Assembly: GCF_029635795.1 (NCBI RefSeq)
Contig: NZ_CP114280.1
Coordinates: forward strand, 2,480,001-2,544,000
From: Dickeya lacustris
Lineage (GTDB): Bacteria; Pseudomonadota; Gammaproteobacteria; Enterobacterales; Enterobacteriaceae
Reading direction: 5' to 3'
DNA length: 64,000 nt
Made by a program: the position numbers and the translations under genes. Positions within the stretch are counted from its first letter, which is position 1; each line of letters begins with the position of its first letter. Shown here piece by piece: positions 17,675 to 29,562 of the stretch. The notes below the pieces were generated by a model. The model saw only the letters and a program-made list of their open reading frames with translations. It made no database searches and was not told the DNA's origin.

Positions 17675-18649
17675 TCAACGATGAATAAAACGCCAGCGCG
17701 GAACGCAGCGGATATACACCAGCTCCGCCAGCAACTCCACCAGCGTTTGTGTCACGACCACCGCCGGGATCACCGGCAACGCATTCGGTAATGCCAGCGC
17801 CAGCGGCAGAATAATCAGCGCATTACGCGTTGCCGCGCTAAACACCAGTGCCCGGCCTGCGGGCGCCGCTAACGCAAAACAACGCGCCATTAGCCAGCCC
17901 AGCGCCGGGGCAGTCAAGGCAAAGACCACATACACCGGCAATGCCTGTGCAGCAACGGCCCCCGCCTGCGCGAGTTGCGGCACGACAAATGCCACTATCA
18001 ACGCCAACACCAGTGCCATAGCCGGGACTGGGCATAGCGCCAACCCCGCTGCCAGCCGCGCGACGGCTCGATACCGGTTCGCACAACGCTGCACCCAGCA
18101 GGCCAGCAACAACGGCAGCGCCATCAATACGCTAAACGCCTGCAAAAATGGCGTGATATCGAGGGTTATCGCCAACAGCTGCGGCACCACCACAGGCAAC
18201 CACAATGGCAGCGCCAGCATTTGCACCAACAGCAGCAATGGCGTCGTCGCCAACAACAACCGCGAGTCAGCGCTCCCCTGGTGAGAGAACGCCACCACGT
18301 AATCCACACAAGGGCAGAGCAAAACAATAGCAACACCGGTCGCGACCAGCGCTTCCATTGGCCACAGGCGTACTAATGCCGCCACCAACAGCGGGACAAC
18401 CATAAAATTCGTCACCAATAACGCCAGCAAAAACCGCCGTTGTCTTAGCGCTCGCAATACATCATCCAACGGCAATTGTAAAAATGTGACGAACAGCATG
18501 CCTGCCATTGCCGGGTTGAGCCATAACACCGTCGTGCCGCCGGATGGCCGCCACCAGGCGTATAGCGCCGCGCATAACATACTGAGCAGATAGAGCGGCG
18601 TTTGATGCCGTTCTAACCTAATGGCCCAATGAGAAAACCTATCGGACAT
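17675..18649 (-). CDS. ACR3/bile-acid:sodium symporter-family transporter
   Basis: A 324-residue, very hydrophobic protein with about ten TM segments. Motifs VLLCPCVDYVVAFSHQG and FSAATRNALIILPLALALP fit the arsenite (ACR3)/BART superfamily. The Cys in the CPC motif is the position that matters for arsenite efflux in ACR3, but no arsR or arsC is nearby, so the substrate is uncertain. AGGAG precedes the ATG. It is the first gene of a probable two-gene operon with the zinc-ribbon membrane protein. Confidence 0.75.
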   Translation of the reverse strand: MSDRFSHWAIRLERHQTPLYLLSMLCAALYAWWRPSGGTTVLWLNPAMAGMLFVTFLQLPLDDVLRALRQRRFLLALLVTNFMVVPLLVAALVRLWPMEALVATGVAIVLLCPCVDYVVAFSHQGSADSRLLLATTPLLLLVQMLALPLWLPVVVPQLLAITLDITPFLQAFSVLMALPLLLACWVQRCANRYRAVARLAAGLALCPVPAMALVLALIVAFVVPQLAQAGAVAAQALPVYVVFALTAPALGWLMARCFALAAPAGRALVFSAATRNALIILPLALALPNALPVIPAVVVTQTLVELLAELVYIRCVPRWRFIHR

Positions 18650-18937
18650 GCCATCTCCTGAGAATAAGATGCGCCTGACTTTGCGCTTTCAACCCCGGTC
18701 ACACATGCGGGATAACACAATGGCGCAAGCGCCATACCGGGCTAAAATCACACGCCAAAATAATAACAGCTGAAAAATAGTTACAGGCTGCAAAACATCC
18801 TGCGATTCTTACATAGAAAAAGGATGTTTCCTGCCGCCGTGCTGACTTAGCCTTATGCACCATGTAGCGACGACGTCATAACGAGTCACAACGACAAGTG
18901 GCATCCGCCGCCGACATCCCCACTCTGAGGATTCATC

Positions 18938-20233
18938 ATGCTCTCTACACGCAAGCAAAAAATCATGACGCGCATCGCAGCCGGGCTATTTTTGTCCGCG
19001 CTGCCATTATTCAGCGCTCAGGCGCAAACCAGCGCTGACTGGCAACTGGAAAAGGTGGTTGAGATTAGCCGCCACGGTGTGCGGCCGCCCACAGAAGGCA
19101 ACATGAAGACCATTCAGGCGGGCACCGGGCGCGAGTGGCCGCAATGGCTGACCCGCTACGGCGAGCTCACCGGCCATGGCTACGCGGCGGCGGTACACAA
19201 AGGTCAGTATGAAGGTAGCTATCTGCGTCAGCACGGCCTGCTGACACAACACTGCCCACAGCCCGGCGACGTGTTTGTCTGGGCAAGCCCGTTGCAGCGC
19301 ACGCAGGAAACCGCGATGGCGTTAATGGATGGCGTGTTTCCCGGCTGCGGCGTTACGATTCAAGGCCCGGCCAGCGAAAAACAGGATACGCTATTTCATG
19401 CGGAAGCCGCCGGCGTGACGCTCGACCAGGCACAGGTCAAAGCCGCGCTCGAACATGCCATGCAGGGCCAAAGCGCGCGCCAGATACAAACCTCGCTACA
19501 ACCGGTTATCGACAAGCTGAAACAGGCGGTCTGCCTGCCGAATACCGCCTGCCCAGCCTTTGAAACCGAATGGGCCATCAAAGAGAGCAAGAAGGGCAAC
19601 ATCTCGCTACACGGCCCGGAAACACTGGCGAACATGGCCGAAACTATCCGGCTGGCCTATAGCAACAACAACCCACTCAGCCAGGTCGCTTTTGGTCAGG
19701 CGCGCAGCGCCGCCGAGGTGAGCGCCCTGATGACGATGGCGACTATCCAGTATGATTTCACTAACGATTTACCCTACGTTGCCCGCCGGGGAGCCTCAAC
19801 GCTGATGCACCAAATTGCACTGGCGCTGGCTCCTGACCATCAGGCTGACGCACCGCCCGAGGCCAAATGGCTGCTGTATGTTGCTCATGACACCAATATT
19901 GCCAAATTGCGCGCCATGCTGGGTTTCACCTGGCAACAAGGCGATTATCCGCGCGGTAATATTCCGCCGGCGGGCAGCCTGATTTTCGAGCGCTGGCGGA
20001 ACCTGCAATCCGGCCAGCGCTTCCTGCGACTCTACTTTCAGGCGCAATCGCTCGACCAAATCCGCAACCTTGAGCCGCTGGACAGCCAACATCCGCCGCT
20101 GCGCAGTGAGTTTTCTTTCGAGGGATGCGAGAAAACAGAAATCGGCACGGTATGCCCGCTGGATGCCGCGCTAAAACGGCTGAACGACGCTGTGGATAAC
20201 AGCGCGCTGTTACCGGTGCAATACTCAAAGTAA
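18938..20233 (+). CDS. periplasmic histidine acid phosphatase / phytase-like
   Basis: A 431-residue branch-2 histidine acid phosphatase, as AppA (phytase) and Agp. It has a signal peptide of about 30 residues ending SAQAQ. The catalytic motif RHGVRPP is at residues 45-51 (nucleophile His46) and the proton-donor HD at 317-318 (VAHDTN). Length matches AppA (432). It would release phosphate from phytate or sugar phosphates in the periplasm. Several Cys residues suggest disulfides, which would depend on DsbA. It is a single gene preceded by GAGGA. Confidence 0.88.
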   Translation: MLSTRKQKIMTRIAAGLFLSALPLFSAQAQTSADWQLEKVVEISRHGVRPPTEGNMKTIQAGTGREWPQWLTRYGELTGHGYAAAVHKGQYEGSYLRQHGLLTQHCPQPGDVFVWASPLQRTQETAMALMDGVFPGCGVTIQGPASEKQDTLFHAEAAGVTLDQAQVKAALEHAMQGQSARQIQTSLQPVIDKLKQAVCLPNTACPAFETEWAIKESKKGNISLHGPETLANMAETIRLAYSNNNPLSQVAFGQARSAAEVSALMTMATIQYDFTNDLPYVARRGASTLMHQIALALAPDHQADAPPEAKWLLYVAHDTNIAKLRAMLGFTWQQGDYPRGNIPPAGSLIFERWRNLQSGQRFLRLYFQAQSLDQIRNLEPLDSQHPPLRSEFSFEGCEKTEIGTVCPLDAALKRLNDAVDNSALLPVQYSK

Positions 20234-20265
20234 GCCGCGAACACGCGAAGGCGACCTGAGCAAAT

Positions 20266-20290
20266 ACACGGGCAGCGCGCCTGCCCGTGT
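20266..20290 (+). terminator. hairpin after phosphatase gene
   Basis: ACACGGGCAG (20266-20275) and CTGCCCGTGT (20281-20290) form a perfect 10-base stem with a 5-base loop. The following bases are not T-rich, so termination is uncertain. Confidence 0.5.
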
Positions 20291-20426
20291 GTCATCGTTA
20301 TCCCTCCCCGGCGACCACATGCGGCGGGCACACAGCGAATGCGGTCGTCAGGATGATCAGGATGACAGCCGCGACGGGTTAAGCGACGGCAGGTTAAATT
20401 GCCGTTGCGCCGTAAAACAGACGCGC

Positions 20427-21593
20427 TTATTTCAGCGTATGGGTGCGTGATGATAGCCACGGCGCGGGCAACGCATTGGCCAGCAGGAACAGTAAGCCCA
20501 GTAACGTCAGAATAATTATCAAACCATTATGGCCATACCACTGCATCAGTGCGCCGCTCATCAGTGGCCCGCTAAAACTGCCGACCCCCCATAACACACC
20601 AAACAGCGCATTAATCGCGACCAAATCCACGCCCTGAAACTGCTTACCGGCTCTCACCAGCGACAGGGTATAAATACTGCCCGCCACCGCACCCAGCCAG
20701 AACACATTCACCCATACCCAACCCGTACCATAACTGAGCGGCAACCCCACCAGCATCAGCACAAAAAGAGCGCCACAGTAGCGGTGTACCTGCGCCGTAC
20801 CAAACTTGTCGGAAAGCCAGCCGATAGGCACCTGAAGCAGCGTATCACCAATAAATAATACCGTTACCAGCAACACCGCCAGGCTCTCCTCATAGCCATA
20901 CGACATACCGTATAGCGGCAGCATCGCCAGCACAGCGCCATCGAAGAAAGCAAATGCGAACACTGCCATCGCCAATGCCGGCGCAGCCAGCAGCAGAGAA
21001 AACAGGTTGCGCTGGCGATGGGCGTTGAACGTCATCCGTGCAAAAGAAGCGCCGGGCAACATCAACAGGCAACCAACATGCAGCGCCAGAATCAGCCATA
21101 GCCCAATCGGGTTATCCAGCCCTGTCAGCGAAATCATCAACGGCCCAAGCAATTGCAAACCGGTAAAGGCGGTAGCGTAAATCCCGACTAATACGCCACG
21201 CCGATGTTCCGCCGTATAACCGCTCACCCAGGTTTCTCCCATGACGATGATAAGGCCACAGCAAAACCCCATCACAAATCGCGGCAGCACCAGCCCTGGC
21301 AGGCTGTCGAGATAAAAAGAGAGCGCCAGACTGATTCCCATCCCCAGGGTTGACAGTGCAAGTAACCGCCCGGCGGGCAGGCGTGCTGCCACCGGTGCTG
21401 CCACCCATGAAGACACAAACACGCCAATCGCCGGTAACGCAGACATCACCCCGGTTAACGCGGTGCCATACCCCAACGCCGTTAATTTCAATGTCACCAG
21501 CGGGATTGAATACCCCTGAGCCAGCCCAACCAGCGAGGCGCTGGTCATCACTGCCATCATTGCCATTCGATAGGCCAAGCGAGATCCCGACAT
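20427..21593 (-). CDS. MFS transporter
   Basis: A 388-residue inner-membrane transporter of the major facilitator superfamily with 12 predicted TM segments. It includes the loop motif VGIYATAFTGLQLLGP region and GWLSDKFG in the central loop. It resembles the YcaD-type group of unassigned function. The start ATG follows AGGAG. It converges with the phosphatase gene and is divergent from the diiron/SDR/TPR operon. Substrate unknown. Confidence 0.82.
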   Translation of the reverse strand: MSGSRLAYRMAMMAVMTSASLVGLAQGYSIPLVTLKLTALGYGTALTGVMSALPAIGVFVSSWVAAPVAARLPAGRLLALSTLGMGISLALSFYLDSLPGLVLPRFVMGFCCGLIIVMGETWVSGYTAEHRRGVLVGIYATAFTGLQLLGPLMISLTGLDNPIGLWLILALHVGCLLMLPGASFARMTFNAHRQRNLFSLLLAAPALAMAVFAFAFFDGAVLAMLPLYGMSYGYEESLAVLLVTVLFIGDTLLQVPIGWLSDKFGTAQVHRYCGALFVLMLVGLPLSYGTGWVWVNVFWLGAVAGSIYTLSLVRAGKQFQGVDLVAINALFGVLWGVGSFSGPLMSGALMQWYGHNGLIIILTLLGLLFLLANALPAPWLSSRTHTLK

Positions 21594-21839
21594 CTTTTCT
21601 CCTGTGAGTAATCAGCCCCGTTAAATCGGCTTTGAATTATCAGCATTATTATTGCCTGCACGAGGTTTTTTAACGGTCTTAAGTCTCTCTTAATGCTCCC
21701 TCGCTAGTATGGCAGCATCGTAAATTGCCTTATGGCTAACCAGAGAAATCTTACGGTCTGGACATACCTGACGAGCGATAAGCGCCATAAAACGCGGCTA
21801 TCCACATACCTGCCTGCTAAGGCTATTCGGGAGCACAAA

Positions 21840-22487
21840 ATGGGTTTTTATCAACAATTACAATCCGCTACCTTGCCATCGCAACAACTGATTCTCACCT
21901 CTCCGGTGGTTCACGCCTGCCGCCAGAGAACGCTGACTGAAAATGTGTATATCGCTTTTCTGACGCAGGCTTACTATTACGCCAGTTATACGGCATCGCT
22001 GCTGATGGCTGCCGGAAGCCGCCTTCCCCCTCACCAAACCTGGCTGCGCCGGGCGATTAGCGACTACATTCAGGTGGAATACGGCCACAAAGCCTGGATA
22101 ATCAACGACATTTTGGCGTGTGGCGGAGAAACAGCGTTCCTGCATCGCCATGCGCCGCCACGCCACACCGACCTGATGGCCGCCTACCTTTATGAGCAAA
22201 TCCAGCATAACCCGATGAGCATTTTCGGCCTGGTACACGTACTTGAAGGCAGCGATATGCACATTGCGCCAGAACTGGCCGAACAGGTAGAAAGCGAGCT
22301 GGGTTTACCAGCCAGCGCCATGACGTACCTGCGATCACACCGCGCCTCCAACGATGCGCATCTCAGCTTTTTTGCAACGCTGATGGACAACATCCGTGAT
22401 GGTGGCGACAAACACGCCATTATTCATACCGCTCACGTGGTCTATCCGCTGTACAGCAATATGCTGCACAGCCTCACGGAGCACTAA
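21840..22487 (+). CDS. heme-oxygenase-like diiron (HDO/TenA-like) protein
   Basis: A 215-residue helical protein of the 'iron-containing redox enzyme' group related to TenA/PqqC and UndA. Candidate iron ligands fall in the pattern of that group: E80 and H83 (VEYGH), E136 (VLEG), D172 and H174 (NDAH). Characterised relatives use a di-iron centre and O2 to cleave or oxidise fatty-acid or amino-acid-like substrates. The substrate here is unknown. The start is ATG 21840 after GGGAG; the frame stays open 36 codons upstream without family support. It is the first gene of a tight three-gene operon: the next ATG is one base after this stop. Confidence 0.78.
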   Translation: MGFYQQLQSATLPSQQLILTSPVVHACRQRTLTENVYIAFLTQAYYYASYTASLLMAAGSRLPPHQTWLRRAISDYIQVEYGHKAWIINDILACGGETAFLHRHAPPRHTDLMAAYLYEQIQHNPMSIFGLVHVLEGSDMHIAPELAEQVESELGLPASAMTYLRSHRASNDAHLSFFATLMDNIRDGGDKHAIIHTAHVVYPLYSNMLHSLTEH

Positions 22488-22488
22488 A

Positions 22489-23274
22489 ATGAAACTTGAA
22501 AACAAACGCATTTTACTGACAGGCGCTATCAGTGTTCTCGGTCAGGAACTGGCGCTATTACTGGCAGCCAAAGGCGCGCGGCTGTATCTGGCAGGCCAGA
22601 ACGAACAGCCATTATTAGCACTGATTCGGCGCTTACCGAACCCTGGCCACCATAATATTCTGCTGGCAGACCTGGGCGACGAACAAGACCTCAGCGCGCT
22701 GGCGGAGTGTTTTCCAGAAAACGCCAGGCTAGATGTCCTGATAAATTATATCGACGCCCCCGTTTTTCATCCGTTTGCGACACAGAATTACAGCACAATC
22801 CAACGCCAGCTGATGCAAACAGCGGCAACCCCTATCCTGCTTACAAATGCCCTGCTTGATTGCCTTAATTCGTCGGCAATTATCATGAATATCAGCCCCA
22901 CATTTAGCGTGGGATACCCCGGCTACAGCGTGTACTGCGCCGGGGAAAGCGCGCTGCGCGGTTTTAGCGAAGCGCTGTACCGAGAATTGTCATCTCAGGG
23001 TGTTAATGTATTGCACCTGTCACCCAGGTTGCCGCGTGGCGCACCTGCGTTACACACCCGAACACAAGAACCGCTACCGTTAACGAGCGTTGATAACGAA
23101 CAAAAAATCGCGGAAAAGGCGGTCATGATGCTGGAAAAAGAGAACGTTCGTCGTAAACAGAGCCTGCGTGAAAAGCTGGTGATGTGCTTAAACACGCTGA
23201 TGCCGTCGGTACTAGATAGCACACTCTGCCGCCAGTTCGCTAAACACTGGCGTCATACCAAAGGACAGGAATAA
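22489..23274 (+). CDS. atypical short-chain dehydrogenase/reductase
   Basis: A 261-residue SDR-fold protein. The N-terminal Rossmann motif reads LLTGAISVLGQE: TGxxxGxG is altered, with Val where the middle Gly should be. In the catalytic segment, YSVYCAGESALRG keeps the Tyr but has Glu where the YxxxK Lys should be. Both cofactor handling and catalysis may therefore differ from classical SDRs, or the protein may be non-catalytic. The codons were read directly and give Glu (GAA). Located between the diiron and TPR genes, one base after the former and 12 bases before the latter. Confidence 0.8.
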   Translation: MKLENKRILLTGAISVLGQELALLLAAKGARLYLAGQNEQPLLALIRRLPNPGHHNILLADLGDEQDLSALAECFPENARLDVLINYIDAPVFHPFATQNYSTIQRQLMQTAATPILLTNALLDCLNSSAIIMNISPTFSVGYPGYSVYCAGESALRGFSEALYRELSSQGVNVLHLSPRLPRGAPALHTRTQEPLPLTSVDNEQKIAEKAVMMLEKENVRRKQSLREKLVMCLNTLMPSVLDSTLCRQFAKHWRHTKGQE

Positions 23275-23286
23275 CAGGAACTCCGC

Positions 23287-23919
23287 ATGCGCATTCGCCC
23301 GCTCAGGTATCAGGCCATCACGCTACTCAGTAGCGTTGTTATCGTTGGGCAAGCGGGCGCGATTGCACCGGTTGATATTCATCGGCAGTGGTCAGTTTGC
23401 CAGTACCACACGCTGGCAAGACAAAAAGCGCCGTGCTTTTCCGAACTCAGCCAAACGGCGCAGGCGCAGGCCAACCAACACCCCGGCAAGGCTGACTATC
23501 TTATCTGGTCAGCCATGGTAGACAGTAGCCTTGCCGGAGTTAAAGAAGGTCGCGAGGCACTGAGCCTGGCGAAACAGGCGAAAAATTCGCTGGAAAAAGC
23601 CCTCGCCCTTGACCCTCAGGCCCTTGATGGCTCGGCGTATACCATTCTCGGCGTACTGTATTATCAGGTTCCCGGCTGGCCGTTAGGTTTTGGCAATGAA
23701 GAAAAAGCGGAAACATACCTGAAAACGGCACTGACCATAAACCCCAACAGTATTGATGCCAACTACTTTTACGGCGATTTCTTACTGAAATCCGGCCGCA
23801 AAACCGAGGCAAAAACCTACCTGAACGCAGCGCTGCGCGCTCCCGCGCGTTCTGGTCGTGAACTTGCCGATCAGGGACGCCGGATGCAAGCAGAGCAAGC
23901 ATTGCGCTTACTGCAATAA
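23287..23919 (+). CDS. exported tetratricopeptide-repeat protein
   Basis: A 210-residue protein with a signal peptide (LLSSVVIVGQAGAIA) and at least two TPR units. These include SLEKALALDPQALDGSAYTI, and AETYLKTALTINPNSIDANY followed by FYGDFLLKSGRKTEAK. Two Cys in the early mature region (CQYH, APCF) could form a disulfide. Probably a periplasmic scaffold. It is the last gene of the operon, followed by a terminator. Function unknown. Confidence 0.8.
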   Translation: MRIRPLRYQAITLLSSVVIVGQAGAIAPVDIHRQWSVCQYHTLARQKAPCFSELSQTAQAQANQHPGKADYLIWSAMVDSSLAGVKEGREALSLAKQAKNSLEKALALDPQALDGSAYTILGVLYYQVPGWPLGFGNEEKAETYLKTALTINPNSIDANYFYGDFLLKSGRKTEAKTYLNAALRAPARSGRELADQGRRMQAEQALRLLQ

Positions 23920-23962
23920 CCCACGCCAGAGACAAAAATAGCCGGCCATAAACGCATGACAT

Positions 23963-23990
23963 CAGCACATCATGCACGTGCTGTTTTTTT
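23963..23990 (+). terminator. terminator of the diiron-SDR-TPR operon
   Basis: CAGCAC (23963-23968) pairs with GTGCTG (23978-23983), followed by seven Ts. It marks the end of the three-gene unit. Confidence 0.75.
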
Positions 23991-24279
23991 CATCTCAATC
24001 AATGTTATTTCATTAAAAAACCTAACGATTCATTGACTAAATGATCAAGAAATTGGTCAATCTGTAAAATAAGGTAAATAACAGACAAAACAGAATGTAT
24101 TAATAAAAAACCCAATAAAAAACAGAAAATAAAAAAATAAACAGACCAGAAATCACCCCAAAAAAACGGACTGAAGCAAGAGATGTCGCTGTAATCTGTG
24201 CAATAGTCATGGGATAACGAGGCAACGATGGGAAAAACAGAAAATGCCATGCGGGAATTGACGGGCTGAGGCCAGAAAC
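23991..24279. other. AT-rich gene-free stretch
   Basis: The sequence is very A-rich, with many AAAATAA runs. An open frame on the minus strand (24005-24250) has biased low-complexity composition and no family features, so I do not call it a gene. Confidence 0.5.
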
Positions 24280-24313
24280 AAAAAAACTCGCTATCTTTAC
24301 GATGCGAGTTTCA
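24280..24313 (-). terminator. terminator of tRNA-Pro
   Basis: On the minus strand AAACTCGC, a 12-base loop and GCGAGTTT run into a T tract (TTTTTTTG). Confidence 0.85.
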
Positions 24314-24344
24314 TGTTAACAGTTATCGGGAAACCGTTTGAAAA

Positions 24345-24421
<77 letters not shown>

Positions 24422-24433
24422 AACGCGGGCCGC

Positions 24434-24462
24434 ATATTACTGCGCACCTATGGTAGCGTCAA
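24434..24462 (-). promoter_or_regulatory. sigma-70 promoter of tRNA-Pro
   Basis: On the minus strand TTGACG (rc of 24457-24462), a 17-base spacer and TAATAT (rc of 24434-24439). A GC-rich discriminator GCGGCCCGC follows, typical of stringently controlled stable-RNA promoters. Confidence 0.85.
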
Positions 24463-24559
24463 TCCCTTTTTCATCAAAGCCCGCAGGTTGGCGACAAAGT
24501 AGGCTCCCGCTATGCTGACATACAGAATTTGCCACTTTTCGCCGCCCTCGCTGCACATC

Positions 24560-24591
24560 ATAGGATTAACGCCGGATAGGATTAACGCCGG
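24560..24591. repeat. 16-base perfect tandem duplication
   Basis: ATAGGATTAACGCCGG occurs twice back to back (24560-24575, 24576-24591), just beyond the eptB stop. Confidence 0.92.
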
Positions 24592-24633
24592 TTTACCCTG
24601 CGTGGCCACAGTATCAGTAGGCAGTAGAGGCGC

Positions 24634-26322
24634 TCAACGCGCTGACTCCGCTGGCAAAGCGCACCAATTATTGTCGGCCTTTATGCCGCCATCGGGCGAG
24701 CGATAACCCAGGCACCCCAGCATAGCGTCAAAGATTTCCTCATGCCGTAATACCCGGCCTTGCTGCTGTAACACTCGCAGGCGGTCAAATGCGCGCCGAT
24801 AATCCGGCTGGGCCAACAGCAACGGCGATGCCCATAGCATAATCGGCGAACGGAATTGCTCTGGCGGTGCCACTTGCCGTGGCGTTCCGTGCAGATGGTA
24901 GTTTTCGTCTATTGATTCGCCATGATCGGATGCGTACACCAATAAAGCTTTTTTGCCGCGTAGCTGATCTATCACCCGCTTGATAAACGCATCGGTATAT
25001 AACACGCTGTTATCAAATGAATTAATTAATTGCTCACGAGTACAAGACGCATCAACGCCCATACACTCCGGCTGGAAACGGGCATAACTGCGTGGATAGC
25101 GCATCGAATAAAGGTAGTGTGAGCCTTTCGTATGCAGCACCACCAAATGCTGGCCTTTAGGGTAACGGGCCAGCGAGCGCGATAATTCATCCACCAGCAG
25201 CATGTCATCAACCGCTTTACCTTCGTTGCGCTTTTCTGACGCGATCATTTCACGAAACGCGTAGCTATCGGCCCGAATATTGTTATAAAACCAGACCTCG
25301 CTTTGCATCGCGAACAGCTCTGAACTAAAGCCAAGAGACTGCATCACAGCAAAAATATTATGCTCGCGCAGCGTTCGCTGCGGGTTGTCTTCCGTTCCGC
25401 CTTCGCGCACAAACATACAACGCATCGACAACTTGGTAGAGGTATCGCAGGAGCGGCCACGAAACGCCAGCAAGTCAGGCTCCTGCGCCAATTGAGGGGT
25501 TGTATCTCGCTGATAACCCAGCAATCCCAGGTGATCCCAGCGGGTGGTTTCGCCAATAATGAAGACCACATAGGTCTCCTCTATTCCGGCTGGAGGCTGA
25601 TACGTAAAAGCGTTAGCAGGATCAAACAACTCACTGTCATCCTGACTCTCGTCATAACGGGCGTAAGCAAATAACCCAACAGCAGACAGCCAATTCGCTG
25701 GCAGATAAGAATGGGCTACCACGCCGCCATAACTGGGTAAATCCTGATTGGCCGCTTTCTCGGCAGAGCTGTTCATTCGGTCAAGATAACGCAATGGTGC
25801 CCACACCATCGCGGCAACCGCCAGCAAGCCGAGCACTGTCGTCCAGCGTTTATCCCGCGATTGCAGTTGTGTCATCAGCGTCTGTTGCAAGGGCGCTTTC
25901 CAGATAAGATACAGCGCGGGAAGGGTTAGGCCCGCCAGCCAAATGACAAAAGCCCCACCGACCACCTCTTTAGATAAATCAATATCTGTTGTCATGACCG
26001 CAGCAATAATGCCGTAACCAATCACTACATTAAAAAATGTCATGTAATAACTGGCCGCCACCGAAATGATGACCAGTAATGATGCCGTAATACGAAAAAA
26101 ACGCCGTCCCCCTAAAGACAATATCCGCATTAAGAAAAAGGTAAACAAAACGCAGGCGGTTAATTCCACCAAAATAGGAATATGGCTGGCAAAAATATTA
26201 CTGCTGAAAAAAGGGAAGGCATCTTCTCGGCGATAGAAAATCGATGCATTCAAAAAAAAGCCAATATAGAACGCCAGCAACCAAGACAGGCGCGGCTGTG
26301 ACAATGCCTGCGGAAATTTCAT
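24634..26322 (-). CDS. eptB: Kdo2-lipid A phosphoethanolamine transferase EptB
   Basis: A 562-residue inner-membrane enzyme (E. coli 563) that adds phosphoethanolamine to the outer Kdo of lipopolysaccharide. Five N-terminal TM segments (residues 1-180) precede a periplasmic alkaline-phosphatase-fold domain. Visible are VVFIIGETTRWDHLGLLGY with the nucleophile Thr region, SCDTSTKLSMRCMFVREGG and the metal site YASDHGESIDENYHLHGTPR. Family knowledge: expression responds to sigma-E and the MgrR small RNA. Same neighbourhood with proK as in E. coli. The ribosome site is weak. Confidence 0.95.
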   Translation of the reverse strand: MKFPQALSQPRLSWLLAFYIGFFLNASIFYRREDAFPFFSSNIFASHIPILVELTACVLFTFFLMRILSLGGRRFFRITASLLVIISVAASYYMTFFNVVIGYGIIAAVMTTDIDLSKEVVGGAFVIWLAGLTLPALYLIWKAPLQQTLMTQLQSRDKRWTTVLGLLAVAAMVWAPLRYLDRMNSSAEKAANQDLPSYGGVVAHSYLPANWLSAVGLFAYARYDESQDDSELFDPANAFTYQPPAGIEETYVVFIIGETTRWDHLGLLGYQRDTTPQLAQEPDLLAFRGRSCDTSTKLSMRCMFVREGGTEDNPQRTLREHNIFAVMQSLGFSSELFAMQSEVWFYNNIRADSYAFREMIASEKRNEGKAVDDMLLVDELSRSLARYPKGQHLVVLHTKGSHYLYSMRYPRSYARFQPECMGVDASCTREQLINSFDNSVLYTDAFIKRVIDQLRGKKALLVYASDHGESIDENYHLHGTPRQVAPPEQFRSPIMLWASPLLLAQPDYRRAFDRLRVLQQQGRVLRHEEIFDAMLGCLGYRSPDGGIKADNNWCALPAESAR

Positions 26323-26612
26323 GCCAGACTCTGCTCCAGAGGTAAAAGATATCCTGTAAACAGACAGAGCGCGCCACAGAAAGTTCAGCCCCCCGCCGTC
26401 GCCAGCCTATTACCCGCCCACCATCAGCGAAATAAACGGAAATTAACTGAAATAACTTTACACAAACAGATAAAATTAATTTATCCATCACCAGAATAGC
26501 GATTCTATTTCTGACTACCGACATGTTAATTTTCTTTTTGCTGTTTTAGCGCACAAAATGAAATTCCCTGACAGGACGATTTATAGATGAACGTTATGAG
26601 TAAAGCGCTTTA

Positions 26613-29207
<2,595 letters not shown>

Positions 29208-29261
29208 CGGCAGTTTCAGTATGATGCCCAGTCATTTTATTTCCCCACTGGAGTACACACT

Positions 29262-29537
29262 ATGGCACGCGTAACTGTTCAGGACGCTGTAGAAAAAATT
29301 GGTAATCGCTTTGACCTGGTGCTGGTCGCAGCCCGTCGCGCCCGTCAGATCCAGGTGGGTGGCAAAGATCCGCTGGTTCCAGAAGAGAACGACAAATATA
29401 CCGTGATCGCACTGCGCGAAATCGAGGAAGGTCTCATCAATAATCAGATTCTGGATACCCGCGAGCGTCAGGAACAGCAGGAGCAGGAAGCAGCAGAGAT
29501 TCAGGCTGTCACCGCTATCGCTGAAGGTCGTCGTTAA
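29262..29537 (+). CDS. rpoZ: RNA polymerase omega subunit
   Basis: A 91-residue subunit that helps fold beta' and forms part of the ppGpp site of RNA polymerase. It is near identical to E. coli Rpo[21 protein letters not shown] and [17 protein letters not shown]. It lies 54 bases after gmk and 25 bases before spoT, so likely co-transcribed; the pairing with spoT is functionally apt. Confidence 0.98.
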   Translation: MARVTVQDAVEKIGNRFDLVLVAARRARQIQVGGKDPLVPEENDKYTVIALREIEEGLINNQILDTRERQEQQEQEAAEIQAVTAIAEGRR

Positions 29538-29562
29538 TTTCGCATCTGCCTACGAGTCGCCC

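Noticed and set aside
24005..24250. Minus-strand 81-residue hydrophobic ORF
   Set aside because: It falls in A/T low-complexity DNA, without ribosome site or family motif; phenylalanine-rich only because of the A-runs.
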